A stretch of DNA of 64,000 bases from contig NZ_CDBO01000075.1 of assembly GCF_000819885.1 (NCBI RefSeq), forward strand, positions 21,272-85,271. The letters run 5' to 3'. Source of the DNA: Aeromonas fluvialis. GTDB taxonomy: Bacteria; Pseudomonadota; Gammaproteobacteria; Enterobacterales; Aeromonadaceae. Under the pieces are notes generated by a model. It was not told where the DNA came from, ran no database searches, and saw only the letters and a list, made by a program, of their open reading frames with translations. Below are positions 18,173-26,646 of this stretch, in pieces. The stretch's first letter is position 1; each line of letters begins with the position of its first letter. The position numbers were made by a program, and so were the translations under genes.

Positions 18173-18808
18173 TCACTGCGCATCAGGCTGACTGGCAGGA
18201 GCGGCCTTGATAAAGGCCTGCAACTGCTCGCAGTTGGCGACGATGCGGCGGATGGTGGGGTACTCCTCCAGCGACATCTCGTAGCGGCGGGCGTTATAGA
18301 CCTGGGGCACCAGCATGCAATCCGCCAGGGTCACTTCGTTGCCGACACAGTAGACACCGGCAGTGGTCATCAACAACTGTTCGAGGGCGGTGAAGGTCTC
18401 GTCAATCCAGTGGCGATACCAGTCAGCTTCCTGTGCTTTGCTGGACCTAAAGTGCTCCTCCAGATAACCCAGCACCCGCAGATTGTTGAGAGGGTGGATA
18501 TCGCAGGCGATCATGTTGACGATCTGGCGCACTCGGGCACGCGCGTCGGGGGCCGAGGGCATCAGGGAGTTGGCGGGATAGGTCTCGTCGAGGTACTCCA
18601 TGATGGCAACCGACTGACCAATATGCACATCCCCATCCACCAGAAACGGCACCAACCCTTGCGGATTGATGTGGTGATAGGCTTTCTCTCGCTGCTCCCC
18701 CTGCCGCAAATTGATCGGATGCTGCTCATAATTGAGCCCCTTGAGCTGCAACACGATCCGCACGCGAAAACTTGCCGACGAACGCCAATAGCCAAACAAC
18801 TGCAACAT
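18173..18808 (-). CDS. maiA: maleylacetoacetate isomerase (zeta-class GST)
   Basis: A 211-residue zeta-class glutathione transferase. The N-terminal LFGYWRSSASFRVRIVLQLKG carries the catalytic SSxxxRVR motif, followed by a thioredoxin-fold glutathione site (IGQSVAIMEYL) and the helical C-terminal domain. It isomerises 4-maleylacetoacetate to fumarylacetoacetate, the fourth step of tyrosine breakdown. I chose the ATG at 18808 because MaiA proteins begin M-x-L-x-GYWRSS and AGGGACAG precedes it; the frame is open to 18910. It is last in the hpd-hmgA-FAH-maiA gene set. Confidence 0.93.
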   Translation of the reverse strand: MLQLFGYWRSSASFRVRIVLQLKGLNYEQHPINLRQGEQREKAYHHINPQGLVPFLVDGDVHIGQSVAIMEYLDETYPANSLMPSAPDARARVRQIVNMIACDIHPLNNLRVLGYLEEHFRSSKAQEADWYRHWIDETFTALEQLLMTTAGVYCVGNEVTLADCMLVPQVYNARRYEMSLEEYPTIRRIVANCEQLQAFIKAAPASQPDAQ

Positions 18809-18946
18809 AATCTGTCCCTGCATGGTATCTGGGCCGAAGCCCGGCAGGTGCTCGCCACCTGCCTCTTTGTTTATCCGGCACCGGTTGAGGGCACGTCGTG
18901 ATCCGGACATATCCGGAATAGGGTTGCCACCAACCGGCGCTGGCCA

Positions 18947-19942
18947 TCAACCTCCCTGACCGCTCGCTGGCACCACCTGTTGAGAGATGGTGCCAAACAA
19001 GCTTTGGCCAGAGCGATCTGCCATCGCAATCGACACTCTATCACCAAACTGCAAATAGGAGGTTATAGCCTGATCACAATCAAGAATTTCTAGCATGCGG
19101 CGCTCGGCAATGCAGGATGAACCGGCGCTGCGATCGTAGTTGGAGACGGTGCCCGAGCCAATGATGCAACCCGCCCCGAGCGGTCTTGTCTTGGCGGCGT
19201 GGGCAATCAGTTCGAAGAAGCTGAAGGTCATGTCCACCCCGGCGTCCGGTGCGCCAAACAGGGCGCCATTCAGATGGGTGCGCAGGGGCAGCAGCACCTT
19301 GCCATCGCGCCAGTCATTACCCAGCTCGTCCGGGGTGATGGCTACCGGCGAGAAGGCGCTCGACGGCTTGGACTGGAAGAAGCCAAAGCCCTTGGCCAGC
19401 TCCCCTGGAATGAGGTTTCGCAGGCTGACGTCGTTGACCAGCATCAGCAGTTTGACGTGAGTCGCCGCAGCTTGCGGGCTCACCCCCATCGGTACGTCAT
19501 CGGTGATGATGGCCACCTCCGACTCGAAATCGATCCCCCACTCCTCCGAACCCATCACGATGGGGCCGCGGGGGGCAAGAAAGCTGTCGGAGCCGCCCTG
19601 ATAGATCAGGGGATCGTGCCAGAAGCTCTCCGGCATCTCGGCGCCGCGCGCCTTGCGCACCAGCTCCACATGGTTGACGTAGGCGCTGCCATCGGCCCAC
19701 TGGTAGGCACGCGGCAGCGGAGAGAGGCAAGACGCTTCGTCAAAAGGGAACGCTTCACCAACGTGGCCCTCGTTAAGCTGCTGATAGACAACCTCAAGCT
19801 TGGGGGCAACCTCGGCCCACTCATCGAGGGCGGCCTGCAAGGTCGGGGCAATGTCGCTCACTCGCACCGCCCGGGTCAGATCCCGGCTCACCACCACCAC
19901 AGCGCCATCGCGCTTGCCATTGTTCAATGTTGCCAATTTCAT
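18947..19942 (-). CDS. fumarylacetoacetate hydrolase family protein
   Basis: A 331-residue FAH-fold protein, the form found with hmgA in Vibrio, Shewanella and Pseudomonas. It has the metal-site acidic residues in GIDFESEVAIITDDV, the loop LVNDVSLRNLIPGELAKGFG, and the GSGTVSN motif of the active site. It would cleave fumarylacetoacetate to fumarate and acetoacetate. The start at 19942 (MKLATLNNG) follows AAGGAATCGCTT and matches family N-termini; the frame is open to 19996. Only 10 bases separate it from the hmgA stop. Confidence 0.93.
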   Translation of the reverse strand: MKLATLNNGKRDGAVVVVSRDLTRAVRVSDIAPTLQAALDEWAEVAPKLEVVYQQLNEGHVGEAFPFDEASCLSPLPRAYQWADGSAYVNHVELVRKARGAEMPESFWHDPLIYQGGSDSFLAPRGPIVMGSEEWGIDFESEVAIITDDVPMGVSPQAAATHVKLLMLVNDVSLRNLIPGELAKGFGFFQSKPSSAFSPVAITPDELGNDWRDGKVLLPLRTHLNGALFGAPDAGVDMTFSFFELIAHAAKTRPLGAGCIIGSGTVSNYDRSAGSSCIAERRMLEILDCDQAITSYLQFGDRVSIAMADRSGQSLFGTISQQVVPASGQGG

Positions 19943-19952
19943 AAGCGATTCC

Positions 19953-21104
19953 TTATTTGCCGGCAGCAGCGTCCGGGCGCTGCCAGCTGGAGACATACCG
20001 GGTGTTCTCGATCCCTTCGCAGAGGCTACCGACGTTCAGCGCATCGCGGGTATCGAGCATCACCGCCACCTCGTCGGTGAACTTCTTGGCATAGGCCTGC
20101 CCCGCCGCAAACGCCTTGGGATGGGGGCCATGGGTGAAACCGGCGGGATGAAAGGTGACCATGCCCCGCTCGATATTGTCCCGGCTGAAGAAATCCCCGG
20201 CGTGGTAGAAGAGCACCTCGTCGTAATCGTCATTGCTGTGATAGAAGGGCACCTTGAGGGCGCCAGGATCGCTCTCGATGGGACGCGGCACAAAGGTACA
20301 GATGACAAAGCGGCTCGCCACAAAGGTAGAGTGGGCCGACGGCGGCAGATGGTAGCGGTGGCTCATCAGCGGGCGGATATCCCGCCAGTTGAGGCGCACC
20401 ACGCACAAGTCGCCGTGCCACCCTTGCGCATCCAGCGGGTTGAACGGCCAGGTGATGACTGACACCTGATCGTGGCGCTTCACCTGCAGCGACCAGGGGT
20501 TCTCATCCTGCTGGGCCAAAAAGCGCTCGTTGATGGCGGGCACATCGAGCGCCGCCGGGTCAAAGATGGCGTGATTGCCCACCAGCCCCTTGTCCGGCAG
20601 CTGGTAGCTGTCGTTGGTCGCCTCGATCATCAGGATGAACAGGGGCGCAGTGGGTTCGATGCGCCACATGGTGCCACGGGGGATCACCACATAGTCGCCG
20701 TCGTGCAAGGTCAGATGGCCGTAGTCGCAGAAGAACTCGCCGCCCCCCTCGTGGATAAACAGCAGTTCGTCGCCATCGGCGTTGCGCACCAGAAACGGCA
20801 TCGCCTCGGAGAGCCGCCAGATGCGATAGCGGCAGTGGGGGTTGCTGAGAATGTCGGGGACCACCCAGGGGGAGAGTGAACTCACCTCCTCTTGCAGGGC
20901 ATTGAGGTCAAACAGCCGTGGCCGCAGCGGCCCCTCCCAACTGCACCAGTCAGTGGGGGCATGCTTGTGATGCATGTGGGTAGCGGGGCCGAAAAAGCCG
21001 CTGCGCCCCAGTTCGCGCTCATAGATCGCCTGCTCGGGCAGATCGGCATGGGCCTGCCGGGAGTGGGTTCCCTCCCGATGGGGGAAGTTAATCCAGTTAC
21101 GCAT
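19953..21104 (-). CDS. hmgA: homogentisate 1,2-dioxygenase
   Basis: A 383-residue HmgA of the short Vibrio/Shewanella form. Conserved segments include ERELGRSGFFGPATHMHH, LLFIHEGGGEFFCDYGHL and VIPRGTMWR. The iron site lies in PFYHSNDDYDEVLFYHAGD (His and Glu) and HPAGFTHGPHP (His). It opens the ring of homogentisate to maleylacetoacetate. The ATG at 21104 lies 8 bases inside the end of hpd, giving translational coupling; the frame is open further up to 21266, but that part is antisense-like. Confidence 0.93.
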   Translation of the reverse strand: MRNWINFPHREGTHSRQAHADLPEQAIYERELGRSGFFGPATHMHHKHAPTDWCSWEGPLRPRLFDLNALQEEVSSLSPWVVPDILSNPHCRYRIWRLSEAMPFLVRNADGDELLFIHEGGGEFFCDYGHLTLHDGDYVVIPRGTMWRIEPTAPLFILMIEATNDSYQLPDKGLVGNHAIFDPAALDVPAINERFLAQQDENPWSLQVKRHDQVSVITWPFNPLDAQGWHGDLCVVRLNWRDIRPLMSHRYHLPPSAHSTFVASRFVICTFVPRPIESDPGALKVPFYHSNDDYDEVLFYHAGDFFSRDNIERGMVTFHPAGFTHGPHPKAFAAGQAYAKKFTDEVAVMLDTRDALNVGSLCEGIENTRYVSSWQRPDAAAGK

Positions 21105-22248
21105 CGCTCGCCCCCTCTTGGTGTGCACCCTTGCCATCCTCACCGCCATCCAGCACGCCACGGCGGATCTGGTCCAGCTCGATCGATTCAAACAGCGCCT
21201 TGAAATTGCCCTCACCAAACCCTTCGTTGCCCTTGCGCTGGATGATCTCGAAGAAGACCGGGCCAATCACGGTGTCGGTAAAGATCTGCAGCAGAATGCC
21301 ATCCTTGGTGGGGGAACCGTCGATGAGGATGCGCAGCTCTTTCAGGGCCGTCAGATCCTCCTGATGCCCCTCGACCCGGCTGTTCACCTTCTCATAGTAG
21401 GTATCGGGCGTCGGCATAAAGCCGGTACCGCGGCTGCGCAGGGTGCGGATGGTCTGGTAGATATCGCTTGAGGCCATGGCGATGTGCTGGATCCCCTCCC
21501 CCTTGTACTGGCGCAGGTACTCTTCAATCTGGGACTTGTCATCCGCCGACTCGTTGATGGGGATGCGGATCTTGCCGCAGGGGGCGGTCATGGCACGGGA
21601 GTGCAACCCGGTCAGCTTGCCCTCGATATCGAAGTAGCGGATTTCACGGAAGTTGCCGATCCGCTCGTAGAAGTTGGACCAGACATCCATATTGCCGCGA
21701 TGGACGTTGTGGGTCAGGTGATCGATCTCCATAAGACCGGCATCCACCTCCGCCATCCGGGCCTGCCAGTCGGGGTAGAAGACAAAATCCACGTCGTAGA
21801 TGGAGCCCTTGTCGCCATAGCGGTCGACAAAGGAGAGGGTGCTCTCGCCGATACCGTAGATGGCGGGAATATTGAGCTCCATCGGGCCAATCTTGCCGAC
21901 AAAGGGCTTGGCCCCCTTGGCGATGGCGAACTGCTGGGCCTTGCCCGCATCGCTCACCCGAAATGCCATGCCGCAGACGCTCGGCCCGTGCAGGCTGGCA
22001 AACTGTTCGGCTTGGGAGTGGGGTTCGGCATTGACCACGAAGTTGATATCCCCCTGCCGGTAGAGCCAGCACTGCTTGTGTTTATGCATGGCGACCTCGG
22101 CAAACCCGAGCGAGACAAACAGCCGCTTGAGAGCGGCAATCCCGTTGCCATCCGGGGCCGTGTATTCGACAAACTCGAAGCCGTCCGTACCTAACGGATT
22201 AAGACCTAACGGATTGATGGTATGGGTGGCGGAAGAGGTGGCATTCAT
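21097..22248 (-). CDS. hpd: 4-hydroxyphenylpyruvate dioxygenase
   Basis: A 383-residue VOC-fold dioxygenase. Metal ligands appear as the His in MEIDHLTHNVHRGNM, the His in GEGIQHIAMAS, and the Glu in GPVFFEIIQRKG. It turns 4-hydroxyphenylpyruvate into homogentisate. Two oddities: residues near 11-20 contain a duplicated NPLG (INPLGLNPLG), encoded by a short direct repeat, and the C-terminus extends about 18 residues beyond the usual RRGVL end. It is first of the tyrosine-catabolic operon, with a 225-bp regulatory gap upstream. Confidence 0.95.
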   Translation of the reverse strand: MNATSSATHTINPLGLNPLGTDGFEFVEYTAPDGNGIAALKRLFVSLGFAEVAMHKHKQCWLYRQGDINFVVNAEPHSQAEQFASLHGPSVCGMAFRVSDAGKAQQFAIAKGAKPFVGKIGPMELNIPAIYGIGESTLSFVDRYGDKGSIYDVDFVFYPDWQARMAEVDAGLMEIDHLTHNVHRGNMDVWSNFYERIGNFREIRYFDIEGKLTGLHSRAMTAPCGKIRIPINESADDKSQIEEYLRQYKGEGIQHIAMASSDIYQTIRTLRSRGTGFMPTPDTYYEKVNSRVEGHQEDLTALKELRILIDGSPTKDGILLQIFTDTVIGPVFFEIIQRKGNEGFGEGNFKALFESIELDQIRRGVLDGGEDGKGAHQEGASDA

Positions 22249-22397
22249 CGGGCGCTCCTTGCTCGTGATTCGGTTAAAACGGATTGCGGCACGCAGCGGC
22301 GTGGCAAGTGTTAATAATTTGTTTCATTAGAAGCAGGGCGTAGCAGGAAGAGAAGAGGCGGGCTGCAGATAGTTATGGGGGCCGGGCGGGCAATAGA

Positions 22398-22415
22398 TGT
22401 AAACAAATTGTGACA
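22398..22415 (-). promoter_or_regulatory. candidate TyrR-type box upstream of hpd
   Basis: The plus-strand 18-mer beginning TGTAAA and ending GTGACA has the TyrR geometry TGTAAA-N6-TTTACA, with the essential G and C kept but two mismatches in the right arm. It lies 150 bases upstream of hpd. TyrR is known to control aromatic amino acid genes in gammaproteobacteria; the match itself is only suggestive. Confidence 0.3.
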
Positions 22416-22473
22416 TCAGGGCCGCAACCTTGCAGATCAAACTGTGACGACCCACGCAGCTGTCAGCGTTGCC

Positions 22474-23184
22474 TTACAGTTGCCAGTTTTTGACCATCAG
22501 ATTGGGCAAGCGGGCCCGGGCTTTTTGCAGTCGTGTTGTCGTCGGATTGATCAACCACGCCTCTTTCCCCAACCCCAGCAGCGGCAGATCGTGCAGGCTG
22601 TCGCTCAGGGCCAGCTCGGCATCGAGGGCGCAGATCGCCGGCAGCAGCTTGTGCTGACCGTGGCAGTAGAAGCGCGGCATCAGACCGCCAAAACGGTAGT
22701 GCATCCGCGAGCCAATGATCCGGTGGGGCAACTGGCCGGGCAGTTGCTGATAGAGCTGGGCTCGCACCAGCGCGCAGGGACTGGCGGAGATCACCCAGCA
22801 GCGCGCCCCCTCACTTTGCAGCAGATCGCGAGCCTGACGAAACAGCCCTGGCCTGGTGCGGCAATAAGCACGCACCAGCTTGCGCCACCCCAAGGGATTG
22901 AGCCCCAGGGTGATGGCCCACCAGATAAGGGAAATGCCGCACCGCCGCTGGCTGGGTAGCAGCTGACTTGGTAACAAATAGAGCAACCCACCCAGCGCAA
23001 TCACTGGCAACAGCAGCAGCGGCCAGATCCGGCGGCGCAGGATATAGCGCAGCAGACCGGCGTGGCTGTCGCCTGGAGCCAGGGTGTCGTCAAAGTCGGC
23101 CAGGATCCAGCGCGGCGCACGTCCGTCAGGATCACGCTCTTTCGCTGAATGGATAATGGCGTCAGACGCTGGGCGCATAACCAT
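22474..23184 (-). CDS. HAD-IB phosphatase, PgpC/YfhB-like
   Basis: A 236-residue HAD phosphatase with a membrane-associated segment. The catalytic motif is DFDDTL (D30, D32), followed by an Arg-rich stretch and a hydrophobic segment IWPLLLLPVIALGGLLYLL. Motif II is in WVISASPCALV and motif III in LALSDSLHDLPLL. The order and the helix after motif I resemble phosphatidylglycerophosphatase C, so a membrane phospholipid-phosphate substrate is plausible but not shown. It shares one base with the upstream pseudouridine synthase gene and is translationally coupled to it. Confidence 0.75.
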   Translation of the reverse strand: MVMRPASDAIIHSAKERDPDGRAPRWILADFDDTLAPGDSHAGLLRYILRRRIWPLLLLPVIALGGLLYLLPSQLLPSQRRCGISLIWWAITLGLNPLGWRKLVRAYCRTRPGLFRQARDLLQSEGARCWVISASPCALVRAQLYQQLPGQLPHRIIGSRMHYRFGGLMPRFYCHGQHKLLPAICALDAELALSDSLHDLPLLGLGKEAWLINPTTTRLQKARARLPNLMVKNWQL

Positions 23185-23843
23185 CAGGGCGCAAGGGCTG
23201 CGATGGCTGCCGTGAGCTCGGGGGTGACAAATTCACTCCCCACATCGGGCGGGCAGACAAAATCGAACGGCTCCCCTGCCAGGGTGAAGCTGAGCCGCCA
23301 GGCGTGCAGATAGCCACGATCGGCTGGCGTGCCGCCATAGCGTTCATCCCCGAGAATGGGGGCGCCGATGCTTTTGAGGGCAACCCGGATCTGGTGGGTC
23401 TTGCCAGTCTGCGGCTTGATGCGATAGAGCCGCAGCCCCTCGCGCACCGACACCGAATCGAACCAGCTGATGGCGGGGTTTTCCAGCGTGCGCGCCAGCA
23501 ACCAGCTGCCACCGCGCCCCTTTTGCATATCCCCCTTCACCCAGCCCTGCTTCTTCTTGGGTTTGCGATCGGAGAGCGCCAGATACTGCTTGCTCACCTC
23601 GCGGGCGGCAAAGGCCATGCTCAGCTCACGATTCGCCTCCGTGGTGCGGGCCAGCAGCACCAAGCCGGAGGTCATCTTGTCGAGCCGATGCACCGGATAG
23701 AGGGTCAGCCCGGTATCGGCCTTCACGCGATTGATCAGCCCCGGCGTCACCGCCACCCCGTCGCCCTTCTCGTCATGCATGCCGATACCGGGCTGCTTGT
23801 CGATAACCAAAAAGGCGGGGTGCTCAAACATTATCCGGTACAT
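23184..23843 (-). CDS. RluA-family pseudouridine synthase
   Basis: A 219-residue pseudouridine synthase lacking an S4 domain. The catalytic motif is HRLDK with Asp55, after the family strand FLVIDKQPGIGMH. GLRLYRIKPQTGKTHQIRVA is the conserved motif III region. It resembles the TIGR01621 subgroup of Vibrio/Shewanella, whose RNA target is not established. The start at 23843 follows GAGGTTTT; the frame is open much further upstream but runs over the terminator at 23956. Confidence 0.88.
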   Translation of the reverse strand: MYRIMFEHPAFLVIDKQPGIGMHDEKGDGVAVTPGLINRVKADTGLTLYPVHRLDKMTSGLVLLARTTEANRELSMAFAAREVSKQYLALSDRKPKKKQGWVKGDMQKGRGGSWLLARTLENPAISWFDSVSVREGLRLYRIKPQTGKTHQIRVALKSIGAPILGDERYGGTPADRGYLHAWRLSFTLAGEPFDFVCPPDVGSEFVTPELTAAIAALAP

Positions 23844-23955
23844 AAAACCTCGGGCGCTGGGAGAGAGGGGCGCAGCCAAGGGTCGGCTGCACTCGGGCTG
23901 GCATTCTCTCTGCTTGGCCGCCATTTGGCAAACGGCCGCTGGCCATGACCACAGA

Positions 23956-23984
23956 GAAAAAAGCCCCGCCAGGGTGGCGGGGCC
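23956..23984 (-). terminator. Rho-independent terminator of the basic amino acid transporter operon
   Basis: GGCCCCGCC / GGCGGGGC stem followed by T6 on the minus strand, 36 bases after the HisM-like stop. Confidence 0.88.
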
Positions 23985-24019
23985 GATCATGTCGCGGTTC
24001 GACTCAGACGCGTTGCGGA

Positions 24020-24712
24020 TCAGACACTGCGCGGGCGCAGATGGGCGTGCCAGCGGGCTTCCCACTTCTTGAACAGCCAGACGATGACAAAGGTGAGCAG
24101 CATATAGAGCAGCCCTGCGGTCAAAAACGCCTCGAACGGACTGTAGTAACGGGAGTTGATGATCCGCGCCGCACCGGTCAAGTCGACGATGGTGATGATG
24201 CCTGCCACCGCCGAGCCCTGCAGCATGAAGATCACCTCGTTGCTGTAGGCAGGCAGTGCCCGGCGAAACGAGTTGGGCAAAATGATCCGGGTCAGGGTCT
24301 GCCAGCGGGTCATGCCAAAGGCGTTGGCTGCCTCAATCTGGCCACGCGGCATATTGTGTACCGCCCCGCGCACGATCTCGGCGGTATAGGCAGCGGTATT
24401 GAGGGTGAAGGCCAGCAGGGCGCAGAACCAGGCCTCAGCAAACAGCGACCAGGCGGCACTGTTTTTCAGCCACTCCCACTGGGCGGCGCCGTAGTAGATG
24501 ATAAAGAGCTGCACCAGCAGCGGGGTGCCGCGAAAGAAGTAGATGTAGGCCCAGATCGGCCCCTTGATCAGCCAGTTGCGACTATTGCGCAGGATGCCCA
24601 TGGGCACCGCCAGCATCAGCCCAAGGATCAGCGAGACCGCCACCAGCCAGACGGTGGTATAGAGCCCCTCCCAGTAGGTGGGCCACTCTTTGAGAATGAT
24701 TGAGAAATCCAT
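24020..24712 (-). CDS. basic amino acid ABC transporter permease, HisM-like
   Basis: A 230-residue inner-membrane permease of the polar amino acid (HAAT) family. The N-terminal helix region, GPIWAYIYFFRGTPLLVQLF, and the EAA loop IEAANAFGMTRWQTLTRIILP match HisM/ArtM. It pairs with the HisQ-like permease to form the channel for lysine, arginine, ornithine or histidine uptake. Its ATG follows the stop of a 28-codon duplicated tail (24716-24802) by three bases, so translation is probably coupled. Last gene of the operon. Confidence 0.92.
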   Translation of the reverse strand: MDFSIILKEWPTYWEGLYTTVWLVAVSLILGLMLAVPMGILRNSRNWLIKGPIWAYIYFFRGTPLLVQLFIIYYGAAQWEWLKNSAAWSLFAEAWFCALLAFTLNTAAYTAEIVRGAVHNMPRGQIEAANAFGMTRWQTLTRIILPNSFRRALPAYSNEVIFMLQGSAVAGIITIVDLTGAARIINSRYYSPFEAFLTAGLLYMLLTFVIVWLFKKWEARWHAHLRPRSV

Positions 24713-24715
24713 GGC

Positions 24716-24802
24716 TTACCTCGTCTTCATCGTGATGTAGTGACGCTCGGCACTGGCACCGCGACGCTCACAGTAAACGGATGACTGCATTGAGTACGAC
24801 AT
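24716..24802 (-). CDS. 28-codon ORF made from a duplicated hisQ tail
   Basis: The ATG lies three bases after the hisQ-like stop and the TAA lies three bases before the hisM-like ATG. Its last 12 codons read AERHYITMKTR-stop, almost the same as the hisQ end AERHYAIKTR-stop. The flanking CATGGCTTACCTCGTCTT is identical at both junctions (24710 and 24800). So the hisQ-hisM boundary was partly duplicated about 90 bp apart, leaving a small frame that keeps translational coupling. A functional peptide is not implied. Confidence 0.5.
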   Translation of the reverse strand: MSYSMQSSVYCERRGASAERHYITMKTR

Positions 24803-24805
24803 GGC

Positions 24806-25546
24806 TTACCTCGTCTTGATGGCATAGTGACGCTCGGCCCACTTGAGCGCCGAGGTGGAGACTGCGGTGAAGATCAGGAAGATCAGCGCCACCGCCATGT
24901 AGAAGGTGAAGGGCTGCTGGGTCGAGCCCGCCGCCAAGGAGGCTTTGCGCACCATGTCATCAAGCCCGATGATGGAGACCAGCGCGGTGGTTTTCAGCAG
25001 CACCAGCCAGTTGTTGCCAAACCCCGGCAAAGCGTGGCGCATCATCTGGGGGAAGAGGATCCGCACAAACACCTGGGTTGCCCGCATGCCAAAGGCGCGG
25101 GCGGCCTCCAGCTCGCCTTTGTCCACCGCCAGAATGGCGCCGCGAAAGGTCTCGGTCATGTAGGCGCCAAAGATAAAGCCGATGGTCGCCACCCCGGCGA
25201 CAAAGGGGCTGATATCGATATAGTCGGGGAGCAGAGAGATCCACTCCTGATTGGGATTGCTCTCCAGCAACCAGCTGTTGTAAGTCTCGTTGACCCAGCT
25301 GCAGATGCCGTTGATCAGCACCTGGCCGCCAAAGAAGAGCAGCATCATCAGCACCAGATCGGGGATGCCGCGAATGATGGTGGTGTAGCCGGTGGCGATG
25401 GCCCGGGCCCACTTGTAGGGGGAGAGCTTGGCCAGCGCCCCCAGCATCCCCAGCAGCAACGCCAGCAGCAGGGAGGCCAGCGCCACTTCCAGGGTGACCC
25501 AGGCGCCCTCCAGCAGCGAGGCTTCGTATCCTTTCAAATCAAACAT
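24806..25546 (-). CDS. basic amino acid ABC transporter permease, HisQ-like
   Basis: A 246-residue permease. YTTIIRGIPDLVLMMLLFFGGQ and the EAA loop LEAARAFGMRATQVFVRILFP closely follow HisQ/ArtQ, and GFIFGAYMTETFRGA is the family signature. It has an insertion of about 20 residues around NETYNSWLLESNPNQEW relative to E. coli HisQ. The start at 25546 (MFDLKGYE) is chosen because GGAG lies six bases upstream; the ATG at 25558 has no such site. It is partner of the HisM-like permease. Confidence 0.92.
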   Translation of the reverse strand: MFDLKGYEASLLEGAWVTLEVALASLLLALLLGMLGALAKLSPYKWARAIATGYTTIIRGIPDLVLMMLLFFGGQVLINGICSWVNETYNSWLLESNPNQEWISLLPDYIDISPFVAGVATIGFIFGAYMTETFRGAILAVDKGELEAARAFGMRATQVFVRILFPQMMRHALPGFGNNWLVLLKTTALVSIIGLDDMVRKASLAAGSTQQPFTFYMAVALIFLIFTAVSTSALKWAERHYAIKTR

Positions 25547-25744
25547 ATACAGCTCCATCGCCACGGAATCTTCACGCACCTGCTAACCAGAAAGCGCTAT
25601 AGCAGTTCGAATAATATGTGCAACACCATTGTGATCAATACGGGCCCATTACTCCGGCAAGAGCAAACGGGCCCGATAACCAAGGAGGGTCAGCCGATCG
25701 GTCTGTTGCTTCTCTCTGACCTGAGAGAGTGCCCCCCCTCAGCC

Positions 25745-25769
25745 AACCCTCTCCCGACGGGAGAGGGTT
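25745..25769. other. long hairpin between SBP and hisQ-like genes
   Basis: AACCCTCTCCCG / CGGGAGAGGGTT is a near-perfect 12-bp inverted repeat with one central base. It sits in the 277-bp gap, with a smaller CTCTC/GAGAG hairpin at 25711. No T-run follows on the minus strand. Such hairpins commonly stabilise or attenuate between a highly expressed binding-protein gene and its permeases. No gene is seen in this gap. Confidence 0.55.
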
Positions 25770-25823
25770 TAGCCTGGACTCGCCTTGGCGACCCCTTCGC
25801 GTTACCCTGAATGGCTCTTGGTG

Positions 25824-26597
25824 TTAATCGCCGTACACGTCGAACTCGAAGTACTTGTCGTTGATCTCCTTGTACTTGCCGTTGGCACGCAGCGCCAGAA
25901 TGGCGGCATTGAATTTCTCTTTCAGATCCTTGTCAGCCTTGCGCACCGCAATGCCGGCACCCTCGCCAAACCACTTGGGATCGGTCAGTTTCGGGCCGAC
26001 AAACTCGTAGGCATCGCCCCCTTCCTTCTTCAGCAGACCATCGGAGATGGCGGCGGAGTCGGCCATCACATAGTCAACCCGACCGGATTTCAGATCGAGG
26101 TAGGCTTCATCTGCGGTGCCGTAACGCTTGATGGTGGCGTTCGGGAAGTTGTCCGTGATGTAGGTATCCATGGAAGTAGCACGTTGCACCGCTACGGTTT
26201 TACCATCCATGAAGGCCTTGTCGAGCTTGACCTCTGTGCCCTTCTTGGCGGCGAAGCGGGCCGGAATGTGCTGGTACTTCTGGGTGAAGTCCACCTTCTT
26301 CTTGCGCTCTTCGGTGATGTCCATGGTGGCGATGATGGCGTCATATTTGCGCGACAGCAGCGCCGGAATGATGCCGTCCCAGTCCTGCTTGACCAGGGTA
26401 CACTTCACTTTCATCTCTTCGCACAGGGCGTTGGCGATGTCGATATCAAAGCCTTTCACCTCGCCACTGGGCTCGGTCCAGGAGAAAGGGGGGTAGGCAC
26501 CCTCAACCCCGATCCGAACCTCTTTCCACTCCTTGGCCATCAGGCTACCGGACGCGAGGGCAGTGACTACGGCAGTCGCCAGCATCAGCTTGTTCAT
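25824..26597 (-). CDS. lysine/arginine/ornithine-type periplasmic binding protein
   Basis: A 257-residue solute-binding protein, family 3, like ArgT/HisJ. A signal peptide (residues 1-21, cleavage after SLMA) is followed by EVRIGVEGAYPPFSW, then GFDIDIANALCEEM and DWDGIIPALLSRKYDAI, which hold the ligand-binding residues of this family. The pair Cys60/Cys67-like residues (LCEEMKVKC) form the conserved disulfide. AAGGAGAGAGAC precedes the ATG. It lies between the ATPase and permease genes of the same operon. A close paralogue is at 30149. Confidence 0.93.
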   Translation of the reverse strand: MNKLMLATAVVTALASGSLMAKEWKEVRIGVEGAYPPFSWTEPSGEVKGFDIDIANALCEEMKVKCTLVKQDWDGIIPALLSRKYDAIIATMDITEERKKKVDFTQKYQHIPARFAAKKGTEVKLDKAFMDGKTVAVQRATSMDTYITDNFPNATIKRYGTADEAYLDLKSGRVDYVMADSAAISDGLLKKEGGDAYEFVGPKLTDPKWFGEGAGIAVRKADKDLKEKFNAAILALRANGKYKEINDKYFEFDVYGD

Positions 26598-26646
26598 GTC
26601 TCTCTCCTTGATAAAACAGTTGATCGTTGATTCGAGTTCTCGACCA

